From Streptomonospora mangrovi (GTDB lineage Bacteria; Actinomycetota; Actinomycetes; Streptosporangiales; Streptosporangiaceae), in contig NZ_JAJAQC010000008.1 in assembly GCF_027604915.1 (NCBI RefSeq), positions 1-64,000 of the forward strand: DNA of 64,000 bases. Direction: 5' to 3'. The notes under the pieces were generated by a model. It worked only from the letters and a program-made list of their open reading frames with translations. It was not told the DNA's origin and ran no database searches. The translations under genes were made by a program, and so were the position numbers. Below are positions 28,321 through 37,710 of the stretch, piece by piece; positions within the stretch are counted from its first letter, which is position 1; the number at the start of each line of letters is the position of its first letter.

Positions 28321-29151
28321 CTAGAGTGCGGCTCTGCCGGACGTGTTCGCCCTCGGCATGCGGTGGGCCGCGTTCGCCCGAGGGGCGGCGGCGTGTGACT
28401 TGCGGGCCGTGGCGGTGGTGGCCGCAGCCAACGACTTCGGGCTCAGGCTCGGCGCCAGGGCGTTGTTGGTCGAGCGGTTCTCCCCCACGACACCGGCGTC
28501 GATTTCCTCCTTGCCCGGGAAGTGGATGGCCCAACGCTGCATGCCGTCCAGTGCGGCTTTCGCGTCCTTGTTGTGTTCAACGGACGGTGCAACGCGGTTG
28601 ACGGCTGAGTGAAGCGTCGAGACGCGCTCGGCGGAGTTGTGGAGGAACTTGCGATAGTCCTCCAGGGTGGCGCTTTGCGGGTTCTCGGGCAGGATGCCGT
28701 TGCCGTCGGTCGCCTTGTACGCGCCCTTGGTATAGGTCTTGAGGTCCCTTTCGGCGGCGGTGAGCGCGCGATTGATGGCCACCGCGCGCTCACCGAGGTC
28801 GCCCGCCCGCACGTACCCCAGTTCGAGGGAGGAGTGCGCGGTGTCGTTGACGCGGGAGCCGTTGAGGCCGGGATCGTTTCCCAGGTCCCGGCGCTGCCAG
28901 AACGCGTCCTGCTCGGCTGTGGGCAGCGCGTTGATGAACGATCTGACCGACGTGCTGATGCCCTCGGCGGCCGTCACCGCCTGCTGCGACGTTCGGACGA
29001 GGTCGGCTTTGGGCGACGGGGATGAGCCTCCGTTCCAAAGCGCGCCCGCTCCGATGGCGAGCGCGATCGCACCTGCGGCCATGCCGCCTCTTTTGAGGTT
29101 GGGGCGAACGGTTTTCCGCTCGCTGGCGGCCGAATCCGGTTGTTCTTTCAT
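28321..29151 (-). CDS. Hypothetical membrane-anchored protein, RecX-adjacent family member 4
   Basis: A 276-aa protein in the opposite orientation. It opens MKEQPDSAASERKTVRPNLK, then one hydrophobic segment (about 24-39, MAAGAIALAIGAGALW). The body shows blocks comparable to members 1 and 2: SSLELGYVRAGDLGE, ATLEDYRKFLHNSAERVSTL and FPGKEEIDAGVVGEN, followed by LSPKSLAAATTATARK and a basic tail. The order and spacing of blocks support common ancestry. GGAAAG precedes ATG 29151 at nine bases. Lower GC in parts than its neighbours may point to later arrival. Function unknown. Confidence 0.68.
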   Translation of the reverse strand: MKEQPDSAASERKTVRPNLKRGGMAAGAIALAIGAGALWNGGSSPSPKADLVRTSQQAVTAAEGISTSVRSFINALPTAEQDAFWQRRDLGNDPGLNGSRVNDTAHSSLELGYVRAGDLGERAVAINRALTAAERDLKTYTKGAYKATDGNGILPENPQSATLEDYRKFLHNSAERVSTLHSAVNRVAPSVEHNKDAKAALDGMQRWAIHFPGKEEIDAGVVGENRSTNNALAPSLSPKSLAAATTATARKSHAAAPRANAAHRMPRANTSGRAAL

Positions 29152-29317
29152 GGGGCGCTGCTTTCCACTGCGGAGGGAGGGAGGGTGGTCTGATGCGTGG
29201 GAGATCCGCTCAAGATAGTCCGCCATGATCGTCGGGTCCAGATCCGCTCCGCGCTTCACATCCCCGCCCACGCCGGCCCTTCCTCGCCCGGCTCACCCCG
29301 CCCCCGGGCCGTCCCCG

Positions 29318-31543
29318 CTACCCCTCGCCGTGGTCGCGGCCCGCCGCCATGCCCTCCTGGGCGCCCGCCCGGGGGTCGGGGCCGTCGAGCGGCGGCAGCG
29401 GCTCGGCCACCAGGTCCAGGTCGGTCTCGCCCTCGGCCTCGGTCTCGCCCCCGGCTCCGGCTCCGGACCCGAACCCTGCCCCGTGATCGTGGCCGGTGCC
29501 CGCGCCGTCCGACCGCTGCGGCGCCGCGCCCACTCGCACCGGGGCGTACTCGGTGCCGAGCGCGATCGGCGGCACCCCCTTGGGGGTGAAGCCGAAGACC
29601 TCCCCGTAGAACGCCAGCTCCGCCTCCAGCGCGCGCCGGCGGTTGTCGGCGGCGCGCAGCCCGTGCCCCTCACCCTGGAACTCGATGAGCGCGTGCCGGA
29701 CGCCCCGCTCCGACAGCCCCGCCGCCAGCGTGTGGGCCTGGTTGGCCGGCACCACCGGGTCGGCCGACCCCTGGAGCAGCAGCACCGGCCGGGCGATCTC
29801 CCCGGCGCGGTCGATGGGCGAGCGCTCCCGGTAGGTGGCCGCGTACCCGGGCAGCGGTCCGATCAGGCCGTCGAGGTAGCGCGACTCGAAGTCGTGGGTC
29901 TCCCCGGCCAGCCGGAGCAGGTCGGTCACGCCCCAGGCGGAGGTGCCGCAGGCGAAGGTGTCGCCGGTGAGCGCCAGCAGGGTCGTCAGCCCGCCGGCGC
30001 TGGCGCCGCGCACGGCCAGCCGCGCGGGGTCGGCCTCCCCCTGGTCCACCAGGGCCCGCGCCGCCGCGGTGACGTCCTCCACGTCCACGACGCCCCACTG
30101 GCCGTGCAGCCGTTCGCGGTAGGTGCGCCCGAACCCGACCGATCCCCCGTAGTTGACGTCGAGGACCCCGATCCCGCGGCTGGTGTAGAACGCCTTGGCG
30201 AGGTCGAGCAGCCCCAGCGCCTTGCCGACCGGCCCGCCGTGCGCCCACACCACGTAGGGCGCCGGCCCCTCGCCCCGCATCCCGGGGTGGGTGGGCGGGT
30301 ACACGGTGGCGTGCACGGTGGCGCCGTAGCGCCCGCTCACGGTGATGGCGCGCGGCTCGGGCAGGTAGCCGGGCTCGGGCAGGTGCTCGGCGGCGCGGCG
30401 CAGCACCTCGGTGCGGCCGGTGTCGGCGTCCAGGCGCACCAGGCTCAGCGGGGTGCGCGGCCCGCCGGCCAGCCCGACGACGGTGTGCCCGTCGCTCTCC
30501 AGCGACAGCCAACTGGTCAGGCCCGCGCCGCCGGTCTCCAGCGGGGTGAGGTCGGCGGTGGCGGGGTCGTAGACCCCGGGGGTGAGGTCGGCGTTGCCCG
30601 ACAGGGCGACCAGGCGGCCGTCGGCCAGGCGGGCGTAGGGTCGCTGGCCCAGTCCGGGGAAGCCGTGGGCGAACTCCTCCTCGGCCGGGTACAGCGCGAT
30701 GGCGGGCCCGGTGAGCCCGATCTCGTACAGGTTCCACCAGCCCGGCCAGTCCGACACGAAGCAGACGGTGCTGTCGTCGCGCCAGACGGGCGCCAGCACC
30801 GACTCGTTGATGCCGCCCTTGAGCGTGTAGACGTTGGTGACGCCGCCGTCGGCGAGCGTGCCGACCCGCAGTTCGGTGCCGTCCCAGGGCATGCGCGGGT
30901 GGTTCCACGACACCCACACCAGGTGGCGCCCGTCGGGGGAGGGCGTGGGCCAGGCGTAGAAGTCGGCGCCGGAGACGAGTTCGGTGACGGCGCCGGGGTC
31001 CTCGGCGGCGCGTCCCGACAGCGGCAGTGAGACGATCGCGCGCCGGGGTCGGGCCGGGGTGCCGTCGGCGGCGGGGTGGGGGTGGCTCTCGCGCACGCAC
31101 AGCAGCCGCTTGCCGTCGGGGCTGAGCGCGAAGTCGGCGTAGCGCAGCGCGCCGGGCGCGGGCGGCTCGGGGCTGATGGGCCGGGGCGCCGAGGCGCCGG
31201 GTTCCAGCAGGTAGAGCCGCTGGTCGGTGAGGTTGGCGAAGACGATCCCGTAGCGGGTGATGGCCTTGTCGTCGCGCCGGGGGACGGGCAGGTGGGACCG
31301 CCCGCCGTACTCGTGGACGCGGGTGTGGGCGTCCCAGGGTGCGGGGAGGAGTTCGGCGACGCTGCCGTCGGCGCCGCGGTGCATGACGGTGGTGCGCCCG
31401 CCCTCCTCGGGGCGGGACTCCTCCCACCAGGTCTGCGCGCCGATGACGCTGGGGTAGCCCAGCAGGCGCTCACCTCGGGAGACGTCGCTGGCAGCGATGG
31501 GCGATGGCCAGGCGCCGTAGGGGGCCGTCACGCGGTCGGTCAT
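29318..31543 (-). CDS. S9 family peptidase (prolyl oligopeptidase / acylaminoacyl-peptidase type)
   Basis: A 741-aa cytoplasmic serine peptidase with an N-terminal beta-propeller (repeats such as LSPDGKRLLCVRESHP and PSPDGRHLVWVSWNHP) and a C-terminal alpha/beta-hydrolase domain. The catalytic Ser is in GASAGG (codon near base 30,000), the Asp in QGSADPVVP and the His in GEGHGLR. YVVWAHGGPVG forms the oxyanion region. It cleaves short peptides or acylated N-termini. No signal peptide is seen. The last 70 residues form an acidic Gly/Glu tail that is not part of the fold. ATG 31543 begins homology. It is divergent to the TAXI-TRAP operon. Confidence 0.9.
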   Translation of the reverse strand: MTDRVTAPYGAWPSPIAASDVSRGERLLGYPSVIGAQTWWEESRPEEGGRTTVMHRGADGSVAELLPAPWDAHTRVHEYGGRSHLPVPRRDDKAITRYGIVFANLTDQRLYLLEPGASAPRPISPEPPAPGALRYADFALSPDGKRLLCVRESHPHPAADGTPARPRRAIVSLPLSGRAAEDPGAVTELVSGADFYAWPTPSPDGRHLVWVSWNHPRMPWDGTELRVGTLADGGVTNVYTLKGGINESVLAPVWRDDSTVCFVSDWPGWWNLYEIGLTGPAIALYPAEEEFAHGFPGLGQRPYARLADGRLVALSGNADLTPGVYDPATADLTPLETGGAGLTSWLSLESDGHTVVGLAGGPRTPLSLVRLDADTGRTEVLRRAAEHLPEPGYLPEPRAITVSGRYGATVHATVYPPTHPGMRGEGPAPYVVWAHGGPVGKALGLLDLAKAFYTSRGIGVLDVNYGGSVGFGRTYRERLHGQWGVVDVEDVTAAARALVDQGEADPARLAVRGASAGGLTTLLALTGDTFACGTSAWGVTDLLRLAGETHDFESRYLDGLIGPLPGYAATYRERSPIDRAGEIARPVLLLQGSADPVVPANQAHTLAAGLSERGVRHALIEFQGEGHGLRAADNRRRALEAELAFYGEVFGFTPKGVPPIALGTEYAPVRVGAAPQRSDGAGTGHDHGAGFGSGAGAGGETEAEGETDLDLVAEPLPPLDGPDPRAGAQEGMAAGRDHGEG

Positions 31544-31850
31544 GTGGAAACTTTGCACTCTGTGGGCTTATGGAACGACATGTCGACCTTAGTGGTATGT
31601 GCGGCCGAGCGCAGTAGGCCGGTGTCCCCGACTGTGCTCTCCGCGATCGGAATAGGGCTGAAAGTAGGCACTGTGCGGCACTTCGCCGCCACGGCTTATT
31701 CGTTCCCTACTTGTAATGCGCCCGGAGCGCCGCGGTACCGACCCGCTGTCTATAGTCCAGCCAATGTTCCGGGCCGGAATCCGCCTTAGGCACTTCAGTG
31801 GCCCTCGCCGGGCGACCCCCGGCGCGGCGCCCTTGCGGAAAGGACGCGCA
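31544..31850. other. Divergent promoter region, S9 peptidase / TAXI-TRAP operon
   Basis: No gene is seen. The region is noticeably less GC-rich, as expected for two promoters. TATAGT at about 31752-31757 is a good -10 candidate for the TRAP operon. A perfect palindrome CGACATGTCG lies near 31576 on the peptidase side. GGAAAGGA just before ATG 31851 is the ribosome site. Confidence 0.5.
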
Positions 31851-32843
31851 ATGAGGACCAGACCCACGAGCAGGCGACTGACGGGCGTGTCGGCGGCAGC
31901 GGCGGCGGGCGTCATCGCGCTCGGCGGCTGCGGTGTCGGGGACGCCGGGGCCGGTGGCGAGCTGAGCATGGCCACGGGCAGCACCGGCGGCACGTACTAC
32001 CCCCTGGGCGGCGAAATCGCCGAGATCTGGTCGCAGAACATCGAGGGCGTCAACGTCAGCACGCAGGCCAGCGGCGCCTCGGTGGAGAACATGCGACTTC
32101 TGGACCAGGGCGAAAACGAATTGGTGATGGCCATCAACGGTGTGGCCGCCAGCGCCGTCGAAGGCGGCGCGGAATTCGCCGACGACCCGCTGTCCAACCC
32201 CGACAACGTGCGTTTCCTCGGCAATGTCTACCCCGAGGTGCTCCAGATCGTCACCACCGCCGACTCCGGAATCGAGACGATCGAGGACCTGGAGGGCAAG
32301 CGCGTCGACATCGGCCCGCCCGGCAGCGGCACGGCCGTCGCCGCCGAGCAGATCCTCGACGCCTACGGCATGAGCCTGGACGACATCGAGGCGTTCGACA
32401 GCACCTTCGAGGAGGCCGCCACCAAGCTCGGCGACGGCCAGACCGACGCGGCCTTCGCGATCCTGGCGCTGCCGGCCGGCTCCATCGAGCAGGTCGCCAC
32501 CCAGAACGACATCCGGCTGGTCGACATCACCGGCGACGGCCTGGACCAGCTCATGGAGGACAACCCCAGCTACAGCGCCATGACGATCGAGGCCGACACC
32601 TACAACGGCCAGACCGAGGCCGCCGAGACCGTCACCAACTGGGCCGCGCTCTACACCACCGCCGACCTCGACGAGGAGACGGCCTACAACCTGGTCAAGG
32701 AGCTGTACGAGGGTGCCGGCGACATCGGCCACGACGTCGGCGGCCAGATCCAGCTCGACACCGCCGTGGAGAGCCAGGGCCCGGTCCAGCTCCACCCCGG
32801 CGCGGAGCGCTACTACGAGGAAGAGGGCGTCCTCGGCGAGTAG
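31851..32843 (+). CDS. TAXI-family TRAP transporter solute-binding lipoprotein
   Basis: A 330-aa binding protein of a tripartite ATP-independent periplasmic-type transporter. The signal sequence ends in the lipobox LGGC with Cys27, so it is anchored outside the membrane. Family blocks are MATGSTGGTYYPLGGEIAEI, the hallmark TAXI start, then VNVSTQASGASVENMRLL, DLEGKRVDIGPPGSGT and DAAFAILALPAGSI. The DUF1850 gene and the fused permease follow on the same strand, making a complete transporter. TAXI substrates known elsewhere include glutamate and 2-oxoglutarate; the substrate here is not deducible. Confidence 0.92.
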   Translation: MRTRPTSRRLTGVSAAAAAGVIALGGCGVGDAGAGGELSMATGSTGGTYYPLGGEIAEIWSQNIEGVNVSTQASGASVENMRLLDQGENELVMAINGVAASAVEGGAEFADDPLSNPDNVRFLGNVYPEVLQIVTTADSGIETIEDLEGKRVDIGPPGSGTAVAAEQILDAYGMSLDDIEAFDSTFEEAATKLGDGQTDAAFAILALPAGSIEQVATQNDIRLVDITGDGLDQLMEDNPSYSAMTIEADTYNGQTEAAETVTNWAALYTTADLDEETAYNLVKELYEGAGDIGHDVGGQIQLDTAVESQGPVQLHPGAERYYEEEGVLGE

Positions 32844-32943
32844 GGCGCGCGGCGCGGCCGGCGCAGTCGGGGCGGCGCGCGGGCTCGGTCCCGGGCGCCG
32901 CCGCGTCCTGCGCGGGCTGGCGGGGGCGGCCGCCGCCGTCGCG

Positions 32944-33411
32944 GTGGCGGCGGTCCCCGGCGCCGCCGTGCCCGGCCGCCGGCTGCGCTTCGTGGTGGCC
33001 GACCTGGACGCGGGCCGGGTGCTGCACGCCCACCCGGTGGCCGTGGGCGAGCACGTGGTGCTGCGCCACACCCACTCGGTGAGCAAGCGGCCGGTGGAGG
33101 AGGTGTTCTCCGTCGCCCCGCCGGGCCGGCTGGCCATGGCGGAGATGCGCTTCGACACCTTCGGCGCGAACCTGCCCGCCGGCCCCGAGCGCATCGGCTC
33201 GGTCACCACGACCTTCCTGCGCACCGACGAGGGCTACCGGGTGCTGCACCACGACCGGCCGCTGGACCGCGTGCAGCAGATGGTGGGCGGCCCCCGGGTC
33301 GACCACGTCCTCACCTTCCCCGACGGGCGGCGGCTGCGGCTGCTGGACGTGGTGGAGCGCGGCACGCGGGTGGAGTGGAGCGTCCAGGGCGCGCCGGGCG
33401 CCTGGCCGTGA
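32944..33411 (+). CDS. DUF1850 protein associated with TAXI-TRAP transporter
   Basis: About 156 aa; segments RRLRFVVADLDAGRVLHAHP, FVLRHTHSVSKRPVEE-like HTHSVSKRPVEEVF and RFDTFGANLPAG identify DUF1850, a family nearly always found between TAXI binding proteins and fused TRAP permeases. The start is uncertain. The frame is open from GTG 32713, which would overlap the TAXI gene by 131 bases, and the only later standard start is GTG 32944. An upstream stretch (GRRRVLRGLAGAAAAVAVAA) looks like a signal anchor, so a non-standard start near 32908 is possible. Role in the transporter is unknown. Confidence 0.78.
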   Translation: MAAVPGAAVPGRRLRFVVADLDAGRVLHAHPVAVGEHVVLRHTHSVSKRPVEEVFSVAPPGRLAMAEMRFDTFGANLPAGPERIGSVTTTFLRTDEGYRVLHHDRPLDRVQQMVGGPRVDHVLTFPDGRRLRLLDVVERGTRVEWSVQGAPGAWP

Positions 33412-33463
33412 TCAGCGGGCGCGGGCCGCGACGCGGTCCGCGGCGACAGGAAGGGGATGGGCG

Positions 33464-35755
33464 ATGACGACGGATCCGCCGTCGACGGCGCCGCCGCAGA
33501 AGGGCGCCGACGACTTCAGCGACATCGAGCTACAGAAGGAGGTCGCCGAACTCGAGGGCCACAACCTGGCCGAGGAGACCGCCGGCACCCGCCGCGACAT
33601 CCGCGCCGTGTGGCGCTGGACGATCTTCGCGGTGGGCCTGGCGCTGTCGCTATTCCACCTCTACACCGGCTACTTCGGCACCCTGCCCGGGCTCCAGCAG
33701 CGCTCCTTCCACCTGGCGCTGGGCCTGGGCCTGGTGTTCCTGCTCTACCCCTCGACCCCCCAGGACACCCGGCGGCAGCGCTGGTACGGCTGGGGGCTGA
33801 TCGCCGCCGGCATCGGACTGATCGTCTACGTGCAGGTGGAGGGCATCGCCGACTGGTACGTGTGGGCGCCCGGCGCGGCGATCCTGGCGCTGGTGCAGGC
33901 CGCGCGCTACGTGCCCTGGCAGCCGATGGGCATGCCGGCGGCCGACGTGCTGCTGGCGCTGCTGGGCACCGGCGCGGGCCTGTTCCTGTTCTTCGCCTAC
34001 GAGGACATCGTCAGCTCGGTGGGCGTCATCAACCCCGTCTACGTCGCGGTGGGCACGGTGGGCCTGCTGCTGGTCCTGGTGGCCGCCCAGCGCACACTGG
34101 GCGCGGCGCTGGTGATCCTGGCCGGGCTGATGCTGGCCTACGCGTTCTTCGGGCCGTTCCTGCCCGGGTTCCTGCACCACAGCGGCTACAGCATCGACCG
34201 GATCGTCTCGACGCTGTTCCTGGGCACCGAGGGCGTGTTCGGCACCCCGCTGGCGATCTCCTCGACGTTCATCTTCCTGTTCCTGATCTTCTCGGCGATG
34301 CTGGCGCGCACCGGCATGGAGCGGTTCTTCACCGACCTGGCGCTGGGCCTGACCGGCGGCACCACCGGCGGCACCGCCAAGGTGGCGGTGGTGACGAGCG
34401 CGTTCTCGGGCACCATCACCGGAAGCTCGGTGGCCAACACCGTCAGCAACGGCGCGTTCACCATCCCGATGATGAAGCGCTCGGGCTACAGCCCCAACTA
34501 CGCGGGCGCGGTGGAGGCGGCGTCCTCCACCGGCGGGCAGATCGCCCCGCCGGTGATGGGCGCGGCGGCGTTCATCATGATCGAGTTCACCGGGGTGCCC
34601 TACCTCCAGATCATGCAGGCGGCGATCGTGCCGGCGCTGCTGTTCTTCATCGCCCAGTTCGTGGTGGTGCACTACGACGCCAAGAAGCTGGGCATCCGGG
34701 GCGTGCCGCGCGAGCTGCTGCCCAACGTGCGGATGCTGATGGCCACCAAGGGCTACCTGCTGGTGCCCATCATCGGCCTGTTCGTGCTGCTGTCGCTGGG
34801 CTTCTCGCCGATCCGCTCGGCCATGGGCGCCATCGCGCTGACGGTCGGGGTGAACCTGCTGGCCCAACTGGTGGCGCTGGCGCTGCGCCGGTGGCGCGGC
34901 ATGGACGACCGGCTCACGCTGTGGACGCTGCTGGACGGCCTGGTCGACGCCACCCGGGTGGCAATTCCGATCATCATCGCGTGCGCGGCGGCCGGCATCA
35001 TCGCCGGCGTCATCACGCTGACCGGGCTGGGCCTGCGGCTGAGCGGCGGGCTGGTGAACCTGGCCGAGGACGTGCTCTCGCCGGGGCTCCAGCTCATCAC
35101 CTTCGGGCTGCTCGACCCCACCCAGAGCCTGCTGTTCTGCACGCTGCTGCTGTCGATGCTGGCCTGCCTGATCCTGGGCATCGGCGTGCCGACCACCGCC
35201 AACTACGTCATCACCGCCACCCTGGCGGCGCCGGCCATCATCGCGATCCTCCAGGCCGACCTGGCCGAGCCGACCGTGGCGATGCTGCTGATGGCGCACA
35301 TGTTCGTCTACTACTTCGGGGTGATGGCCGACATCACCCCGCCGGTGTGCCTGGCGGCCTACGCCGCCTCGGGCATCTCCGGCGGCAACCCGATCATGAC
35401 GGGCGTGTACTCGGTGCGGATCGCGGTGTCGGGGTTCGTGGTGCCCTACATGTTCGTGTTCTCCCCGCAGTTGCTGCTCCAGGAGACCGGCTGGGTGGAG
35501 GGCACGTGGGCCTTCCTCACGGCGGTGCTGGGCATCGTCCTGGTCGGTATCGCGGTGGTGGGCCATTTGCGCACCGACATCAACTGGGCGGTGCGCATCG
35601 CGACGGCCCTGGGCGGGTTGGCGCTGCTGCACGCCAGTTGGCAGGGCGACGTCGCCGGGTTCGTCGTGGGCGCCGCGCTGTTCGCCTGGCAGTACTGGGC
35701 CGGCCGCGGCGGCCGGACCCAGGCCGCCCCCTCGGCGGCGCCGGCGGCAAGCTGA
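33464..35755 (+). CDS. Fused TRAP transporter permease (DctQM type)
   Basis: A 763-aa polytopic protein that combines the small four-helix DctQ-like subunit with the large DctM-like subunit, the usual arrangement for TAXI systems. It would use an ion gradient to import the ligand delivered by the lipoprotein upstream. Clear DctM blocks are GGTTGGTAKVAVVTSAFSGT, SSVANTVSNGAFTIP and GQIAPPVMGAAAFIM. A soluble N-terminus of about 45 residues precedes the first helix. GGAAGGGG before ATG 33464 gives a strong ribosome site. Third gene of the TAXI / DUF1850 / permease operon. Confidence 0.93.
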   Translation: MTTDPPSTAPPQKGADDFSDIELQKEVAELEGHNLAEETAGTRRDIRAVWRWTIFAVGLALSLFHLYTGYFGTLPGLQQRSFHLALGLGLVFLLYPSTPQDTRRQRWYGWGLIAAGIGLIVYVQVEGIADWYVWAPGAAILALVQAARYVPWQPMGMPAADVLLALLGTGAGLFLFFAYEDIVSSVGVINPVYVAVGTVGLLLVLVAAQRTLGAALVILAGLMLAYAFFGPFLPGFLHHSGYSIDRIVSTLFLGTEGVFGTPLAISSTFIFLFLIFSAMLARTGMERFFTDLALGLTGGTTGGTAKVAVVTSAFSGTITGSSVANTVSNGAFTIPMMKRSGYSPNYAGAVEAASSTGGQIAPPVMGAAAFIMIEFTGVPYLQIMQAAIVPALLFFIAQFVVVHYDAKKLGIRGVPRELLPNVRMLMATKGYLLVPIIGLFVLLSLGFSPIRSAMGAIALTVGVNLLAQLVALALRRWRGMDDRLTLWTLLDGLVDATRVAIPIIIACAAAGIIAGVITLTGLGLRLSGGLVNLAEDVLSPGLQLITFGLLDPTQSLLFCTLLLSMLACLILGIGVPTTANYVITATLAAPAIIAILQADLAEPTVAMLLMAHMFVYYFGVMADITPPVCLAAYAASGISGGNPIMTGVYSVRIAVSGFVVPYMFVFSPQLLLQETGWVEGTWAFLTAVLGIVLVGIAVVGHLRTDINWAVRIATALGGLALLHASWQGDVAGFVVGAALFAWQYWAGRGGRTQAAPSAAPAAS

Positions 35756-35832
35756 GGCGGCCGGGGCGCGCGGCGCGGCGCGGGCCGCACCGCGCGCCCC
35801 GGGCGGTCGGTGGCAGCCACTAGCCTGGAGCG

Positions 35833-37323
35833 GTGAGCCAGAGCCGTACCTACGAAGTGCGCACCTACGGCTGCCAGATGAACGTCCACGACTCCGAGCG
35901 GCTGTCCGGCCTGCTGGAGGACGCGGGCTACGCACGCGCAGCCGAGGGCACCACCGCCGACGTCGTCGTGTTCAACACCTGCGCGGTCCGCGAGAACGCC
36001 GACAACCGCCTGTATGGCAACCTCGGGCACCTGCGCCCGGTCAAGGACTCCCATCCGGGCATGCAGATCGCCGTGGGCGGCTGCCTGGCGCAGAAGGACC
36101 GCGGCGAGATCGTGCGCCGCGCCCCCTGGGTCGACGTCGTGTTCGGCACCCACAACATCGGCTCGCTGCCGGTGCTGCTGGAGCGCGCCCGCGTCCAGCG
36201 CGAGGCCCAGGTCGAGATCGAGGAGTCGCTCTCGGCGTTCCCCTCCACCCTGCCCAGCCGCCGCGAGTCCGCCTACGCCGCGTGGGTGGCCATCTCGGTG
36301 GGCTGCAACAACACCTGCACCTTCTGCATCGTGCCGTCCCTGCGCGGCAAGGAGAAGGACCGCCGCCCCGGCGACATCCTGGCCGAGGTGCGGGCGCTGG
36401 TGGCCGAGGGCGTCGCCGAGGTCACCCTGCTGGGCCAGAACGTCAACGCCTACGGCAGCGAGTTCGGCGACCGCCAGGCGTTCTCCAAGCTGCTGCGCGC
36501 CTGCGGCGGCATCGAGGGACTGGAGCGCGTGCGGTTCACCTCGCCGCACCCGCGCGACTTCACCGACGACGTCATCGAGGCCATGGCCGAGACCCCCAAC
36601 GTCATGCCGCAACTGCACATGCCGCTCCAGTCGGGGTCCAGCCGGGTGCTCAAGGCCATGCGCCGCTCCTACCGGCGCGAGCGCTACCTGGGCATCCTGG
36701 CCAAGGTGCGCGAGGCCATGCCCGAGGCCGCCATCACCACCGACATCATCGTCGGGTTCCCCGGCGAGACCGAGGCCGACTTCACCGAGACGCTTGAGGT
36801 CGTGCGCGAGGCCCGGTTCGCGGCGGCGTTCACCTTCCAGTACTCCAAGCGGCCGGGCACCCCCGCCGCCGACATGCCCGACCAGCTTCCCAAGGAGGTC
36901 GTGCAGGAGCGCTACGAGCGGCTGCTGGAACTCCAGGAGCGCATCTCCTGGGAGGAGAACCAGAAGCTGGTGGGCCGCGAGGTCGAGCTGCTGGTGGCCG
37001 AGGGCGAGGGCCGCAAGGACGGCGAGCGGCGGCGGCTGTCGGGGCGCGCCCCCGACAACCGGCTGGTGCACTTCGCCGTCGACGACACCGCCGCCGAGCG
37101 GCTGCGGCCCGGCGACCTCGCCACCGTCGAGGTCACCTACGCCGCCCCGCACCACCTGGTGGCCGACTCCGGGGTGCGCGCGGTGCGGCCCACGCGGGCC
37201 GGCGACGCCTGGGCCGCGCGCAACGGCCGCGCACCGCAGGCGCCGGGCGTGCTGCTGGGCATGCCGAAGGTGGGCGTGCCCGCGCCGCTGCCCGCGGCCA
37301 CCGGCGGCTGCGCCCTGGACTAG
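35833..37323 (+). CDS. miaB: tRNA-2-methylthio-N6-dimethylallyladenosine synthase MiaB
   Basis: A 496-aa radical-SAM methylthiotransferase that converts i6A37 of tRNAs to ms2i6A. N-terminal cluster cysteines are C14, C50 and C84, and the radical-SAM CxxxCxxC is C158, C162 and C165 ([14 protein letters not shown]). The TRAM domain occupies about 385-450. A Gly/Ala/Pro C-terminal extension of about 40 residues has no assigned role. GTG 35833 follows GGAG closely. MiaA, which makes its substrate, lies 5 kb downstream on the other strand, a common actinobacterial neighbourhood. RimO at 799 is the paralogue. Confidence 0.95.
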   Translation: MSQSRTYEVRTYGCQMNVHDSERLSGLLEDAGYARAAEGTTADVVVFNTCAVRENADNRLYGNLGHLRPVKDSHPGMQIAVGGCLAQKDRGEIVRRAPWVDVVFGTHNIGSLPVLLERARVQREAQVEIEESLSAFPSTLPSRRESAYAAWVAISVGCNNTCTFCIVPSLRGKEKDRRPGDILAEVRALVAEGVAEVTLLGQNVNAYGSEFGDRQAFSKLLRACGGIEGLERVRFTSPHPRDFTDDVIEAMAETPNVMPQLHMPLQSGSSRVLKAMRRSYRRERYLGILAKVREAMPEAAITTDIIVGFPGETEADFTETLEVVREARFAAAFTFQYSKRPGTPAADMPDQLPKEVVQERYERLLELQERISWEENQKLVGREVELLVAEGEGRKDGERRRLSGRAPDNRLVHFAVDDTAAERLRPGDLATVEVTYAAPHHLVADSGVRAVRPTRAGDAWAARNGRAPQAPGVLLGMPKVGVPAPLPAATGGCALD

Positions 37324-37361
37324 GGCCGGTCCGTATTAGGGCCGGTATGTAGAGGGCCGGT
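37321..37361 (+). repeat. Three short direct repeats at the miaB stop
   Basis: AGGGCCGGT occurs three times (in TAGGGCCGGT at 37321-37330 and 37337-37346, and GAGGGCCGGT at 37352-37361), with 15-16 bp periodicity. The first copy contains the miaB stop codon. It looks like a local slippage or tandem duplication. Confidence 0.7.
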
Positions 37362-37710
37362 CCGGGGTCGGCCTAGCCCGCCGTCCCCGGCCTGCGGCGG
37401 GTGCCGCCCGGCCGCAGCCGGCAGCGCGCGCCGGGGCGGGTGCCCGGGGGCGGGGTCCGGGCGTGCGGGTGGTGTGCCTCCCATCGGCAGCGGCGGCCCA
37501 CACGGGTCCGGGGTGCGGAGATCGGCACGGGGCAGGACTCCATGCCTTCGACCTTACTCCGCGCGGGCGCGGCGGGCCGACCGGTTCGGGGGCTCCCCGT
37601 GGGCGGCCCCGGCGGTGGCGCCCCCGCGCCGCACGCGGGTGGAGGGCCGCCGGCCCCGCCGCGCCGGGCGTGCCCGCGTCCGGTCGGCGCTGCCGGCGGC
37701 CCGGCCCGTG
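37362..37710. other. Intergenic region between miaB and P450 genes
   Basis: About 350 bases between convergent genes with no credible gene on either strand; stop-free frames here have no family match or ribosome site. Several short GC hairpins could stop transcription from both sides, but none is clearly dominant. Confidence 0.5.

Noticed and set aside
33650-35935. Long stop-free frame opposite the TRAP permease
   Set aside because: His/Gln/Arg-rich shadow of a hydrophobic gene; the permease frame has membrane helices and TRAP motifs.
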